Translations under genes and position numbers: made by a program
The notes under the pieces: generated by a model
What the model was told of the DNA's origin: nothing
Databases searched by the model: none
Seen by the model: the letters and a program-made list of their open reading frames with translations, nothing else
From: Saksenaea vasiformis B4078
Lineage: Eukaryota; Mucoromycota; Mucoromycetes; Mucorales; Saksenaeaceae
NCBI GenBank assembly: GCA_000697055.1
Contig: JNDT01002371.1
Coordinates: 62,001 to 126,000, forward strand
Reading direction: 5' to 3'
Length of the DNA: 64,000 nucleotides
In this document: piece after piece, positions 25,251 through 36,811 of the stretch
Position numbering within the stretch: the first letter of the stretch is position 1
Layout of the letters: every line of letters begins with the position of its first letter

Positions 25251-26028
25251 TTAGGATTTTTTCAGTTCGGCAAGTTTCCTCATCTCGTTAAATGCGCGTG
25301 TATAAAATGGTCTAATTTCGTTGATCTCCATAAAGGACAAATTCTTCATCTAATTAAAAGAGAGACTTGTGAGTGCATGCGCTCCTTGTTGTCCAGAAAG
25401 AGGACTTACACCCAGCCATTTGTCATCCAATTCGTCTAAACCCATTCTCGCCTTGGCTTGTCTTGCTTCACGTAAATCCTTCAATAAGGTGCGTACCTGT
25501 TCTGCATTCGGTACATCATCTGACGCACTTTTGTCTGTCAGAAAAGAGAAAAAATGGATACGCGTTATGTTTCCTCATTATTACCTTTCGAGTAGCATTT
25601 GCGCCGTTTCCATATAATGAAAAGGTAAAGCGCTAAATTCCTCTTTCGCCTCTTCTTCTTCAAGTCGTTTTTTCAAAGATTCTAATCCTATGAATTAGCT
25701 GTTTTGTAACTTAGAAGAAAACAGGAACACTTGCCCACTGTGAGCCATTCTGGACAAACAATCGAACATTTTCGATTTTGTTTCATAATCAGTGCAACCC
25801 ATAATGGAACTTGTGTTCGCAAAGGAGGTTGAAATGGACCAACGTCTTGCTTTTTTTGTGTGAAAACATGATTCAGTCAGGAATCATGGAATATCTCAAT
25901 GTTCTAACCTGGATGAACTCCAGTTTTGGTAATTTGTGTGTCGGTATGATCGATATAGGTTCCCTCTCTGCAAGGTACTCAATCTCTGGAGGCGTGAATG
26001 CCACCTGATGTGATAGAGGCAGGGCCAT
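25251..26028 (-). CDS. PSF2: GINS complex subunit Psf2
   Basis: Part of the Sld5-Psf1-Psf2-Psf3 complex that with Cdc45 and MCM2-7 forms the replicative helicase. Five exons (26028-25909, 25849-25735, 25687-25585, 25527-25410, 25349-25251) give 184 residues, the family size. It starts MALPLSHQVAFTPPEIEYLAE, then GPFQPPLRTQVPLWVAL, KQNRKCSIVCPEWL, HYMETAQMLL and MKNLSFMEINEIRPF, all clear Psf2 blocks. Intron 2 (25688-25734, 47 nt) uses a GC donor (gcaagt). Intron 3 uses an acaaaag acceptor. Another Met 17 codons upstream (26079) is open but less like the family. The gene converges on the TTC7-like gene, stops about 100 bp apart. Confidence 0.9.
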
Positions 26029-27215
26029 ATGCAAACAACAAGAGAGTTCAAACGAGAAAGGAACAAAAACGTCACGCAAAAAAACCTTTTGGTGTGTGCG
26101 GACACGACGATTACTACTCCGAATGAACCCCTCCCTGGGTAACCGTCAAAGCGCGTACGACGGAAAGCAAACGACGATGAGACGAAACCTCCATACAAGC
26201 TATGTCCTATGAAGGAAAGTGGAGTTGACGTTTTGGCTCCAATTCGCCACCTATTTCCAGTGATATCTATTCCTACCTCTACCCTCGTGTCTCGCACACC
26301 TTGGGCGTCGCACCTGTCTCCGTATCTCCTATCTGTGGGTCCAATTGAAGAACGCTGTACAAGACGCAAAAATGGCACTATCCAAATCCGAAGGTATCAT
26401 CTACGGCATTGAAAGAGTGTCGCATTCATTAGGGAAGGATCCGACGAGCAGTAAACCAGAAAGCACGAGTTGTCGTTTTGTGATACAGTAGTACAAGGGA
26501 AAAACTATTCTTATGCACACTTTGCGACAATGCCATTACTCTTTCCTTTTCTTCCTTGCAGCATAGTAGTATGAGTTGTTTTAAGTTTCTATAGGAGGTA
26601 AGTCTATCGTTTTCAAAGAAGGAACGTGCTCTTCTTCACTGGTAAATGCTAGTAAAACCGGGATCGGACAATCGTAACCAATTATTATTCTAACGCATCT
26701 TATGTGGCCTCCTAGGCGAATAATTGCTTCGGCGAATAAGTTTTCAAGTAGGTGATACCCTAGAGGTAGCAGATTTCTCTGTTCTAGCATGCATTCTGTT
26801 TGTAAATCATTGTCAGTGGCTAGCATATGTTTGCATCTCTATCGCTTCCTATCCCTAATTATCCCAGACCGTGCGTAATATCTCAATGTTGCAGGCAAAT
26901 TACCTTCCCTCGTTGTGAAACTTCAGATAGCGACAGGCAGCAAACCTGATTGCGAATGCTACTCTGAAACAAAAGTCTAGATGCGAATGAGCCAATTTCC
27001 CCAGTAAAACCTGTATCCCACCCCGACTCAGGTAACCAGTCAAAAAACGGAGAAGCATTTCTTTTCCGTGACCTTGTGCTGGAGTTGCATGGCTTATTGG
27101 ACCTTTCCGTGTGTTCTCTGTGTGTAGTAGTGGCGATCGTACACAGGTCACCTCTTTTCTTCTTTCCTTTCATGTCTATTATTATTATTGTTACCCTCTT
27201 TCCATTCATTGACTA
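26029..27215. other. Spacer of about 1.2 kb
   Basis: Separates the divergent PSF2 and glycosyltransferase genes. An 81-codon minus-strand frame at 26581-26826 (starts MLATDNDLQTECMLEQRN) is open but unsupported. A short ATT repeat at about 27177-27191 precedes the glycosyltransferase start. Promoters of both genes should lie here. Confidence 0.5.
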
Positions 27216-29447
27216 ATGGCATTCACCTCTCCCATCGAAACTAACTATTATGGTGCACCTAGCAAACTTATTGCAACACACCGGCGACCCCATCTCTTGT
27301 CATCTCGACGATCGTTCTTTTCTGATCATCGTTTCTCTCTACCCTACTCTCATGGCAGCTTTTTTTCGAAATACGACAGGAAATGGCGATGGTGGCATTA
27401 TTTATTATGCTTCATCCTATTACTTGCATTCGTCGAAGCAATACTCATTGCTGTCGTGTCTGCAGTGACTTACCACCAAATAGCGCCGGTTCGAATAGCT
27501 TTACGTCAGTATCCTTCGGTTCCCTACATACACTTCAATACAAGTGCACCGCCGGTGCTTGCAGACGGCACCACCATATACCATGTCACGAAAGAGTTTG
27601 GAGCAGCGTCGATGGGTGGCATGGGTACGGTGGTCACAGCGCTCGCAGCAGCACAGCAACGGACGGGGAAATTAAACGTGTCCGTGGTGATGCCATTTTA
27701 CTCGTTTCTCCGAAGTAAATCCGACACGGAAAAGGTGGTGGATCTTGTGGTTGATCTTCGTGACAAGAGCGGAAGAATGGTCCCGGTGGAGTTTCGGATT
27801 TCCAAAATGCTGTATCCACTCTCGCCTCCTACGAACGCAACCGCACCGGTAGTATTATCGCCAGCAGAAGCAATTACGGTGTATCTGATTGGCCCAGGCA
27901 ACCGCAAACCATTCACGCAGGCGTTCAGGGCAAGAAATTCTGTTCAGATTTATTCGACAGTGAAAGGACTCCCTTACGAATGGCGAGACCAATTCTTCAG
28001 TAAAGCATCCGCAGCCTTTCTAAGTCATCAGGCTGCCTCTGTCGACGAAGAGCCTTTGTTTGCACCTGTTCGGCCGGCTCCGCATGTGGATATCGTCCAT
28101 CTTCATGGAGCTACCAATGCGCAGGTAGCAAAACACTTGCGTAATAACCAGGAGGCGCGTCAACTAGGTGCTAAACCCCCTGCGATCGTCTACACAATGC
28201 ACGATTATTTGGACGAGTTGCAGTGCACATATACCGTTAACAACGTACGCCGCTTTTTTACGGACGAAGCGGTGCAGTCGATGCAACCGTATATCCATGG
28301 CCAACGCTTATTCTCGTCGCGATTAGCGATTGATTTGGCTGATGTCGTAACGTTTGTCAGTCGTTCCATGGCAGAAGACATCATTGAAGGACGCATGGAT
28401 TTCTATTTGAAAGAGCTTGTTATGGAAAGTATGTTACGGAAGGCGGAATTGCATCGTTTTTTTGGCATCACGAACGGCGTGGACTTCAACTATTTGAGTC
28501 CTTTTACAAGCAAGCGCCTGGGATCACTGAAGATAGGATTTCCCAATTATGCATTGGAGCACGTGAAGGAACAAATGGCACTGGAACAGGGAGCAGCGAA
28601 CGATCGAAAGACGTGGCATTTGTCTGCCAAGAGCGACGATAACGTGGGCACATCTAAGGACCGGGCCAAGCGATTCCTAGTCCGACGGAAATTCTTGACG
28701 GAGGAGGATTTGAAACGGCCTGTGGTACTGTTTGTTGGTCGGATCCAGTACAACAAGGGTCTAGAGATGTTTGAAGAAGCTGTACGTCATTTTGCAAGAC
28801 ATAATATGCGATTTGTGATCATGGGGCAGCCTAACAATTACCCGCTGAAATGGGTCGAATCACTGCAAGAACGTTACAAAGACCATGTGATTCTCAAAAC
28901 GACTGCAGCTGACCAACGGCGCTATCTGCTCTTCTGTCGCGCTGCAGCCGATTTTGTCTTTGTGCCCAGCCTCACAGAGAGCTTTGGGTTGGTGGCGGTG
29001 GAAGGCCTTGTCTTTGGTGCCCCGGTTATCTCTACCGGCGCAGGAGGTCTGAAGGAGTTTCTCATTGACCGACCTACAGCAGTAGGCGAATGGACGGAAC
29101 CTGTACGACGAGTTTATGCGACAAAAGACAAACAAACCAACACGCCTACAGTAACAAGTCGAGAGATCTATAACGCTTACTTGTTCAGTCCAAAGACATT
29201 GGGAGATGCCATTCGGGACGCAGCATCCGACTATCGACGCAACTCACTAAGTAAGCCTCTGCGAGAAGAATTCTGTTTGCGGATGATCCAGAGTGCGCTT
29301 AAACTGGAATGGGACCGTGGCAACGGCCAAGGCCCAATGTATTCGTACAGCAAGGTGTATGAGATTGCCTTGGCGAACCGCATCCTTCCTGAACTTAGAC
29401 AGCATGAAATTATAGAAGAAGAGCGACTGATTAAAAGTTTAGGATAG
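27216..29447 (+). CDS. Membrane-anchored GT-B glycosyltransferase, starch/glycogen-synthase (GT5)-like
   Basis: Single-exon gene, 743 residues. A cytosolic basic N-terminus is followed by one strong membrane segment (about residues 61-86, HYLLCFILLLAFVEAILIAV), suggesting a type II membrane protein of Golgi or plasma membrane. The N-terminal catalytic half begins YHVTKEFGAASMGGMGTVV, resembling the KxGGLxDV nucleotide-sugar loop of GT5 starch synthases, and later has VDIVHLHGATNAQVAK. The C-terminal half reads LFVGRIQYNKGLEMFEEA and PSLTESFGLVAVEG, with the E-x7-E pattern of retaining GT-B enzymes near residue 588, then GAPVISTGAGGLKEF. Substrate and product are unknown; cell-wall or surface polysaccharide synthesis is inferred only from the membrane anchor. 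An A-rich stretch follows the stop. Confidence 0.82.
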   Translation: MAFTSPIETNYYGAPSKLIATHRRPHLLSSRRSFFSDHRFSLPYSHGSFFSKYDRKWRWWHYLLCFILLLAFVEAILIAVVSAVTYHQIAPVRIALRQYPSVPYIHFNTSAPPVLADGTTIYHVTKEFGAASMGGMGTVVTALAAAQQRTGKLNVSVVMPFYSFLRSKSDTEKVVDLVVDLRDKSGRMVPVEFRISKMLYPLSPPTNATAPVVLSPAEAITVYLIGPGNRKPFTQAFRARNSVQIYSTVKGLPYEWRDQFFSKASAAFLSHQAASVDEEPLFAPVRPAPHVDIVHLHGATNAQVAKHLRNNQEARQLGAKPPAIVYTMHDYLDELQCTYTVNNVRRFFTDEAVQSMQPYIHGQRLFSSRLAIDLADVVTFVSRSMAEDIIEGRMDFYLKELVMESMLRKAELHRFFGITNGVDFNYLSPFTSKRLGSLKIGFPNYALEHVKEQMALEQGAANDRKTWHLSAKSDDNVGTSKDRAKRFLVRRKFLTEEDLKRPVVLFVGRIQYNKGLEMFEEAVRHFARHNMRFVIMGQPNNYPLKWVESLQERYKDHVILKTTAADQRRYLLFCRAAADFVFVPSLTESFGLVAVEGLVFGAPVISTGAGGLKEFLIDRPTAVGEWTEPVRRVYATKDKQTNTPTVTSREIYNAYLFSPKTLGDAIRDAASDYRRNSLSKPLREEFCLRMIQSALKLEWDRGNGQGPMYSYSKVYEIALANRILPELRQHEIIEEERLIKSLG

Positions 29448-30206
29448 ATTTGTACTTGTTTTTATTTTAATAATATGCATAGAAAAGAACCAAAGCACAA
29501 TGTTTTAAAAAGTAAAGTCGTCGCAGGCTCTGAAGCCATAGATTTCTGGAGAAAAAGACATTATCGACCAGAATCAGTGATGCTTATAACGACTTTAAGT
29601 TGAGTGATCTCTACGGTTTTGTTTCTCATTCACATAAATTCTGGTTAAGTGCCGAAACAGAGAAGATATGTAATATTCTCTGTTAATTATTCAGAAAAAG
29701 AGCGCAGTAGTGGAAGAAGAAAATGAAATGACTATTTGATAGCGAGATGGAAGATGACGCGCTTTTCAACGTAGGTGAAGCAGTTAGTCTAGCAGAATCT
29801 ATGCCACTTCGCAAGGACAGATGTGCCGCATATCCACACTACACCGATGAACAGTTAGCTATGTTGCTAAACCTAGTCCTTCATACTGAAGTCAGCGAGG
29901 TTACAGCTGTTTACTATTTTGATTAATTAACATGCAGTCCATATAAAAAGACAAAGAAAGTTGCTATTTGTTAAACAATCTTACTTAGTCTTGGACGAGT
30001 AAAAAACTGCGAATGTGGAGGAATTCCACTACTGCGCTCTACTATATGGCGAGGTCGAGGATGTCACTGGGATGTCAGTAACGTCTTTATTTCTAGTTGG
30101 TTAGACCTCTCCTTTGGTTGTCAATGTTGGTGTCACTTCCTTTCTCTCTGCGACCAGGGAGCGATTTAATGTCGAAGGTGGTTTGTTACGGATTCCAACG
30201 TTATGA

Positions 30207-30430
30207 GTGGACGGAAACAGCGAATGGGGTGATGGAGCCCGCTCAGATGCCGTTCTGGAGCCAAAATCCGCGGCGCTCGATCTACCTCCTGTCATTGTGG
30301 AATTTCAACATACTCTTGATACAGCCTTCATGAAGCGAGCAACGAATTATTGCCTCCAAACTTTCCACAGGCATCATCGAGATCCTATTATTCTGATTTT
30401 CCGCATTGATATCTTGTCGCTTGTTATAAT
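30207..30430 (+). pseudogene. Fragment of an Rpn/PD-(D/E)XK nuclease-like protein
   Basis: An open stretch reads GARSDAVLEPKSAALDLPP followed by VIVEFQHTLDTAFMKRATNY and RDPIILIFRIDIL. An Asp followed about 18 residues later by a strand with E-x-Q is the arrangement of Rpn-type PD-(D/E)XK nucleases, often linked to mobile elements. The reading then drifts into non-protein-like sequence, and no start or further exon could be joined. I treat it as a decayed fragment. Family assignment is an inference from a short motif. Confidence 0.4.
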
Positions 30431-31839
30431 TATCTCGCCACTATCTGGGCGTCTGAGTGCCTTAGTCGTCAGTCGATCAAGCCTGGAAAAATGCAACAGC
30501 ACTCCACCTTTGGGAGGATGTACAAGATCGGTGTGATTTTAGGTTTATTGTTGTGTGCTGGATATCTCTATAATCATATGGCATCTCAGAAGATGTACAC
30601 ACTCTAACCAGCGAAAGAGATCCAAGTTGAAAATTCGAGATTTGGACACCGCCGATATCTAAGAGGTCAATTGATCTTCAATGGAGATCGCTCATTACGT
30701 AAGACAAAAACCTTTAAAAAACGCCAGCCAGTCAACAACTAACACAACACCTGAGCTGCTGATCGATGAACATAAGGATGTGGGTGACATCCAAGGAAAT
30801 GAAATGGCTAGTTACGTGGATGGAGTACCGTAAATCTCGATCACCAAGTGTCAGATTCACTTTGCGCTTCTTGTTGGACTTGGTTGCAGAACGGTTTCCG
30901 ACATACCAGAGGGATTGCGTCGAACAGCGCAGATTGTCGGTGATGCCGATTGACGGAGGACAAAGCGTTTTTGGATCTTGACTACCATCATCAGGTCATC
31001 CAATCGACCAGCTCAGTTGAGCAGTTGGGATTTCTTCCTGGAGTTGTCAATGGCTACTATTTCCGTATATGGCTGATCCTGTTGGAGATGCATGGCATAG
31101 ACGGACCTTAAAAAATTGAACTTATGCTTTTTTTTTTGGTCAATTTACCTGCAACTTGGAAACCAATAATATGATCCTTGCAACACGGTAAAAATCATTG
31201 ACCAGCAGCGATGAAGAGATGTTCTTGTTTGGCTTGATTTCTCCATAAATATTTGTATAGGCATATTCATATCATATGCTTCAAAAACGTCCACTTTGTA
31301 ATCCGGTAGATTGTTGTTGATGGTTGCATTTTCATCGGCCACAATATTGGAACTATCCAACAGATAAGAGCGTCAGAACGGACGGAAGATAGAGTGGATA
31401 ATGGCTTACCCAATGAGCAGCTTTTGAAGGATGTTTGCAAGAAAAGAGCCAGTCATGAGAGGATGGATATAGATTGCTGAGATATGCGGTTCAGATAACG
31501 CCCGCATATTACAAGCGTAAATCGCCCGACGAGGCCCGTAACCAGTCCATTTACCCAACTGGCCCATTTATCCGATTAGTCGTGTAGTATGCTTAATTAC
31601 GTTTCTAATGTCATGCAAATTCCATTGTGCATTTCTCAACTATGTAATGTCACACATGCAAAAAGTACTCTAATTATCGACAAGTCATTGTTATTCAGAA
31701 GTTTCAACCAACGAGTTTATTGGAAATTAGGTCAAGCTTGGGACCAAATAGAGTGGCCCATTGGGGATCAGGTCGGATGCTGTCCCAGCCCAGCTAAGGC
31801 CCGGTCCAGTTAACACTGGCCCATTATAAGCCTTATACA

Positions 31840-32287
31840 ATACTAATCCAAATGATCCTTTCCCAGAACTCTCAAGGAGCGTTAATGTATTTCTTGGCAA
31901 AATACAGCCTATCATCCTTGTGTTTCTGCTTTAAAAGTGGGTTTTTGCGAGCAATTCTTGCATGTATGCCTTTTGGTTTAGACAACGTCGAACTGTACGG
32001 TTGCTGACAGCTACTGTGCAAAGATTCGTCAGTTCCGTCAGTGTGCTTCGACGTTGTTTCTCGCTTGTCTGCACTAGATGCCTAGCATCCTTCTTTGAGA
32101 TCTTCTTTGGCCTTCCAGTGACTTGTAGCGTCTCTACAGTTCCACGATCACGAAAACGCTTCAACATGCCTTTTACAGAATTTACAGATAGATCACAGTT
32201 CTTGGCGATTTCGGTGGGAGTAACGCCATTTTTGTGCATTGTGATGATGAGTTCTTTTTACTCAGTAGTGGATCTCTTTGTAGGCAT
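31840..32287 (-). pseudogene. Decayed Tc1/mariner-type transposase, N-terminal part
   Basis: From a Met at 32287 the frame reads MPTKRSTTE, hits TAA (32258-32260), then continues into a helix-turn-helix region (NGVTPTEIAKNCDLSVNSV, then KRFRDRGTVE and TGRPKKIS) typical of Tc1/Tc3 DNA-binding domains. A second helical region follows with NRTVRRCLNQKAY. A one-base frame change near 31965 leads to HARIARKNPLLKQKHKDDR, another Tc1 hallmark, followed by a stop at 31872-31874. The DDE catalytic part is missing. I could not identify terminal inverted repeats. Confidence 0.7.
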
Positions 32288-33960
32288 AATATTATAGCGC
32301 AGAAAGGAGAAGAAAAGTTAAGACGATTGATAGAAAAGTATGCACATTTATCGAAAAAGCATCAAATTTCAAAGGGGAGGATCTACACTTTTGTCTCTCC
32401 CCTCCACTGTACTTCATCCTCTTCCCGCGTCTTCACAAATTGTCAATACAGTGGGCGCATGTTATAATTATACTTGATATAGTTATGTTCTCGATAAAGT
32501 AATATGTTCTTTCTTTTCCCAGTTGTGTTTATGCTTTAGGATAACATATTTCGCTTGAGTTGTAAGTTATATAATTCTGAGAAAGTGTAACAAGTGAAAT
32601 AGATTAACCGGACTAAAATAGTTTATACGTTCTGGTTATTCAAACCACTATTTCATGCGTAGGCTACGGGAATGTAGGGAATCATGCTTTAGATTTGCCT
32701 TTGCAATCTGTTCTAATATAATATGTAATTGTCGCCTGCTTGATACTTTGAACAGTACGTTTTAACTCTCTCAACTCCTCGGAAGTATCAGATCAAACTG
32801 CACATTCACTTTAAGCCCCAGTTCCAAGGTCCTATGGAGCTCTCAAACAAGGGCTTTCTGTTCTGATATGGGCTTTACAACAGTTGCTGCTTGACATTAT
32901 TTAGTACTTGTATTAAGTATGAGTGAGAGTGCATACGGAGTGTATTTGCGAAGAACCGAAAAGAGTTTTTAAAAGAAGGGGTGGAAGAAGTTAGTAAGAC
33001 TTCAATGAAGTTTTTATTTCGCTCAAAGTCTTTTCTTGTTTTTGTAAACTACGATCAGGTCGTTTATAGCAAGTAATTCTATTAAATCAGCAATTACGAC
33101 AGTAAAAGTTTTCACATAATAGCCAAAGGTACCAGTGGTGTGATATTATGCTTTATTTATGATCAGTATGATGAATAGGTAGAGATGAGCCGTGATGGAC
33201 CGGTAAGAACATCACGAACAACATTTGAGTTATTGCAGGTCTGAGATAAAGAAGAGAAAACCCCATTTAATAATAAAATTTTGGAACAAGTTCATCTGGC
33301 AATAGCTAGGTCATTATGAAAAGGATGTTGGAACACGACAGTTGGAGGAGAAGAGTCGAACAGGAAAAATGCTTTGCGTTTCTCATCATTTATATATGTA
33401 TATGTGCTTCCATTTGCTGTCACTTAATAATATAGTGCAGATATATGAATACATATTATGAAAAACAATATCGGCTGCATACCCTTGTGCAGTCTGATCA
33501 TACGTAAAAGACGATGGCCCATAAACGCCTGCCTCAGTTTATATAGAGCAACAGTGGCGGACATTAAATTCGATCTAGTTATATTCTCGGTTATCAACTT
33601 TTCTCCTTACCAAAAGTATAATTATAACGCGTGCCTGCTGTGCAGTGTTTCCGGAATTGCTTGTCGCACATTTTAAAACCAATGTCGTACCTGAAAGGAT
33701 AGATGTCAGCTTTCCAAAAAAAGGATGTCGGGCAGGGCAAGAAGTTGTTGGGGCTATCCTAATAATCAATGTTAAAAATAAAAAAATATCCGGTGTAATA
33801 GCAGAATAGTAAAATAAAATCAACTAAACTAAAATACACTATAATCAAACTAAAACGGAATGCTACTATAATCATATCAATAGGTATCATATGCCAAAAG
33901 TTCATCAAAAGTATCTAAAAAAGCCAATAATATAATGCAAAGAAGAAAGCATGTTCCAGA

Positions 33961-36107
33961 TCATTCGGCAGATGTCCTTCGTTGCTTCGTCAAAGTCAGC
34001 GTATTGTCAACACACCAGTTTGGCACCTGGTCTAGAGTTCTTTTCCCTTTTGCTTTTGCCGATTGGACTGCCTTTGTTATCTTCGCCACCGCCAGCGCCA
34101 GGTTTTTCACATGCAATAACGATCGGAAGAGCACGGGGAATTGGGCTAAACTAGATTGTTGCGTGATGAGTTCGCAGCTTTGCAGCTGAACCATTCTGTA
34201 AATTGGGCCTTTCATATCCATTGTAAACGTCATGACAGAGCAACCTAAAAATATAAAATTGTGTAAGTCGTTCTATAAGTCGATAGCTATGTCTCTATTG
34301 TAAGCTACTTACCTTCCACCAGAATACCAAATACAGCCGCGTCGTCGATACCAATGATCCCCACCAACTTGTTCAGCATTGCTTTCATTTCCACACCAAG
34401 TTTCACAAAATCCGAAACGTCTGCAGAACTTGACTTTCCAGGAGCCTTCACCTCACATGACGCCAGGTCGATTTTTGTATTCCAAGGACGGACGTAGCAC
34501 AACCAGTCAGGCTTCATTTGACTTGATGCTTCCAGACAAGAGTTCGCCCTATCAATAAATAATAGAAAAATAAAAAAAAAATAATATCATGGCGGCTTTT
34601 CAATTACTGCGACTTACCAAGATTGACAAAATATATCATTAGTGGAGAAAAGTTCGTCCAAGATGATATCCAGATAAAAGTGTACAAACGAGTCTTCAAC
34701 CAAGTAGCTATCACATTTCCTTACAACACGCGGCGCCCTATTTGATGAAGTAAAAATCAAATTTTGGAGCATTAATCGTGTCAGTATAATATTCCCTCCT
34801 CCTCCTCTATTTATATATATATATATATATCATCAACTTACAAGGTATTCAGTATATTGGCAGCAACAATGTCTACAGGGTCGTTTTTTTGGTAGGCCTT
34901 GGTCAGGATTTCAAAACATTTCTTCTTCATACTGGTGTAATTGTAATTTGATACCTAAAAAGAAAGAGTTCATCATTAATATATATATATGTATATAAAA
35001 GGTGGAGAATTGCCAATTTTTTGTTGATCGTTTTTCATACAGTGAGAGACATAGACCATTCCGACACGTCCTTGGAGTCCACAGGCAAACCAACTTTCAA
35101 GTGTTCCAGATCCATCATTATTGCTTCATGATTGTCCAGACACTTCGTGATTGATCGGCTTTTATCCAGAAGAAATGGAAATATGCGGTGTAGAGACCTA
35201 TGAAGATACAGACAATAAAAAATGTACACAATAATAAAAATATCTTCCATGAGATGAGAGAATACAGAGAGTTCCAACTTACAAAATGCGCATGTCACTA
35301 ATATTGCCGTGATTTGATCCATGATGAACTGATACTTCATAAAAATCCTTGAGTTCGGCTATGACATCTTCGCTGCCAACCATCCACTATGTATAAATAT
35401 AAAAAACAAACATATATGAGTCAACATTAAATCAAATAGAATCATACAATCCAACTTACAGTAGAAGGGCAGTTCGGCCATGAAGAAATATTCCTGTAAA
35501 GGTGGATGCTTGTGCGTTGCGGATGATAGTCTTCACTTCCAAATGAGGTGTTTAATTCATCCAATGTATTCGAGGGCAGAATGGGTGATGCAGTACATTC
35601 GAATGGTTCGTTGTCGCTGTGATTCTACAAAAACATACGTAGACCATAAAATTGTCTTATCTTTTTTTGTCTTACATTGATATTAATCGCATTTATGTTT
35701 TCAATATGACCATTATTGTTGATTCTGTTTCCACCCATATCAGATCCTAATATTGTGCTGTTGTTGTCGCCTGAGAAAGACGTTGCTGCGGTTGAAGCTA
35801 CTTTTTCGAATGATTCTAAAAGTCGTCCCTTGTAAGCCTAAAAAAACTATTAGTTACCAACCCAAGTAAAATCCAAAATCCCACCCTTCATTAGTACCTT
35901 CCAGGTTCGTTTCATATTTTTCAACTTCTCCAGCTTTCTCTTGTTTTTCTTCGTATGATCAAGGTTGAGCGCTTCTTCGATGTCTAAATCGATTTTCTCC
36001 AAGATACTTTCACCAGAGAGGCCAGGATGTTTCAGCTTGTAGAAGTCCATAATTTGATCAACTTCCCATTTGGCATGTTCGACAAAATCAAAGTAATTGA
36101 ATTCCAT
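33961..36107 (-). CDS. Lineage-specific PD-(D/E)XK nuclease-like protein, nine exons
   Basis: Nine exons (36107-35898, 35837-35676, 35624-35460, 35386-35283, 35197-35041, 34954-34842, 34737-34618, 34548-34313, 34244-33961) with canonical GT-AG borders join without a single frame break to 516 residues. The N-terminus is helical and charged (MEFNYFDFVEHAKWEVDQI). The centre is Asn/Ser-rich. Near residue 350 QMKPDWLCYVRP is followed by LASCEVKAPGKSS; Asp, then E-x-K after about 18 residues, is the layout of PD-(D/E)XK nuclease folds. The next helix is FVKLGVEMKAMLNKLVG. Intact splicing in a transposon-rich area suggests a functional or recently functional gene. Nuclease activity is inferred from the motif alone. 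It could be a domesticated transposon protein or a host factor of a large lineage family. Confidence 0.7.
34811..34831. repeat. AT dinucleotide tract in an intron
   Basis: About ten TA units in the sixth intron of the PD-(D/E)XK-like gene. A similar shorter tract is in the fifth intron near 34979-34990. Confidence 0.8.
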
Positions 36108-36205
36108 CGAGGAAGGCGTTTCTTAAACCGGCGTCTGAGAAAAAAGGGTTAGGGGAAAAAAAGAGCGCGCCATGAGCGGGGATTAAATAATTGGACAATC
36201 ACAAA

Positions 36206-36405
36206 TAGTATCTTGTACCCATAGACGAACTGGAGGTATGGTTGCGGTCGACCTACTGTACATCTGCTTACGGGCAGCTCTACTGACTGTTGAATAGTGG
36301 CGGGCAGTTTTTGTCAGTCATCCGGTCATAAAGGGACGTTCTTTGGATGCTCTGCATTACAAAGGAGGGCGAACCATGGTACCACTTTTAATTGAAGGTC
36401 TCAAC
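36206..36405 (+). repeat. 190-bp direct repeat, copy 1
   Basis: Starts tagtatcttgtaccc and runs through ggttgcggtcgacctac, gtggcgggcagtttttgtc and aaagggacgttctttggatg to a tail ending gaaggtctcaac. It has a few small insertions relative to copy 3 (for example near 36222-36250). Nearly the same sequence returns at 36648 and 36812. No coding potential. Confidence 0.85.
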
Positions 36406-36647
36406 TAAGAATTTACCACCTTTCACCATGACAGTGTTATCCTCAAGCACTTCATCACCAGGTAAGGATGTTTTATTTTTAATTTTTGAATTATGAATAT
36501 TGTATACATTTTAACTTGGGGTCCTCAGGCATTCTTTAGTTAAGCTTTTTCCTCGCAATTTTGGGCCGTACTTGGTGGATGGTATTACCATAGTGGCGGT
36601 ATTTTTTTCGGATGTTGATGACTGGAAAATTTGTGGGCCCTTTAGCC

Positions 36648-36810
36648 TAGTATCTTGTACCCAGAGGCGTAGGTTTGGTTGCGGTCGACCTACATCTGCT
36701 TGCGGGCAGCTCTATTGACTGTTGAATAGTGGCGGGCAGTTTTTGTCAGTCATCCGGTCATAAAGGGACGTTCTTTGGATGCTATGCGTTGCAAAGGAGA
36801 GAGAAAGGAT
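36648..36810 (+). repeat. 190-bp direct repeat, copy 2 (3' end missing)
   Basis: Same core as copies 1 and 3 but stops after the gcaaaggaga block, lacking the final 30 or so bases. It abuts copy 3 almost directly. Confidence 0.85.
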
Positions 36811-36811
36811 G

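Larger units (their letters stand above)
29448..33960. other. Gene-poor 4.5-kb stretch with transposon remnants
   Basis: AT-rich, with many stops. Recognisable pieces are an Rpn-like nuclease fragment (about 30200-30430) and a Tc1-type transposase N-terminus on the minus strand (31840-32287). A 71-codon minus ORF at 31145-31360 (starts MDSSNIVADENATIN) is unsupported. No RNA gene seen. Confidence 0.5.

Noticed and set aside
32445..32470. tacagtgggcgc as a Tc1-type terminal repeat
   Set aside because: It would be the left end of an element to its right, while the transposase remnant lies to its left; no partner repeat found.
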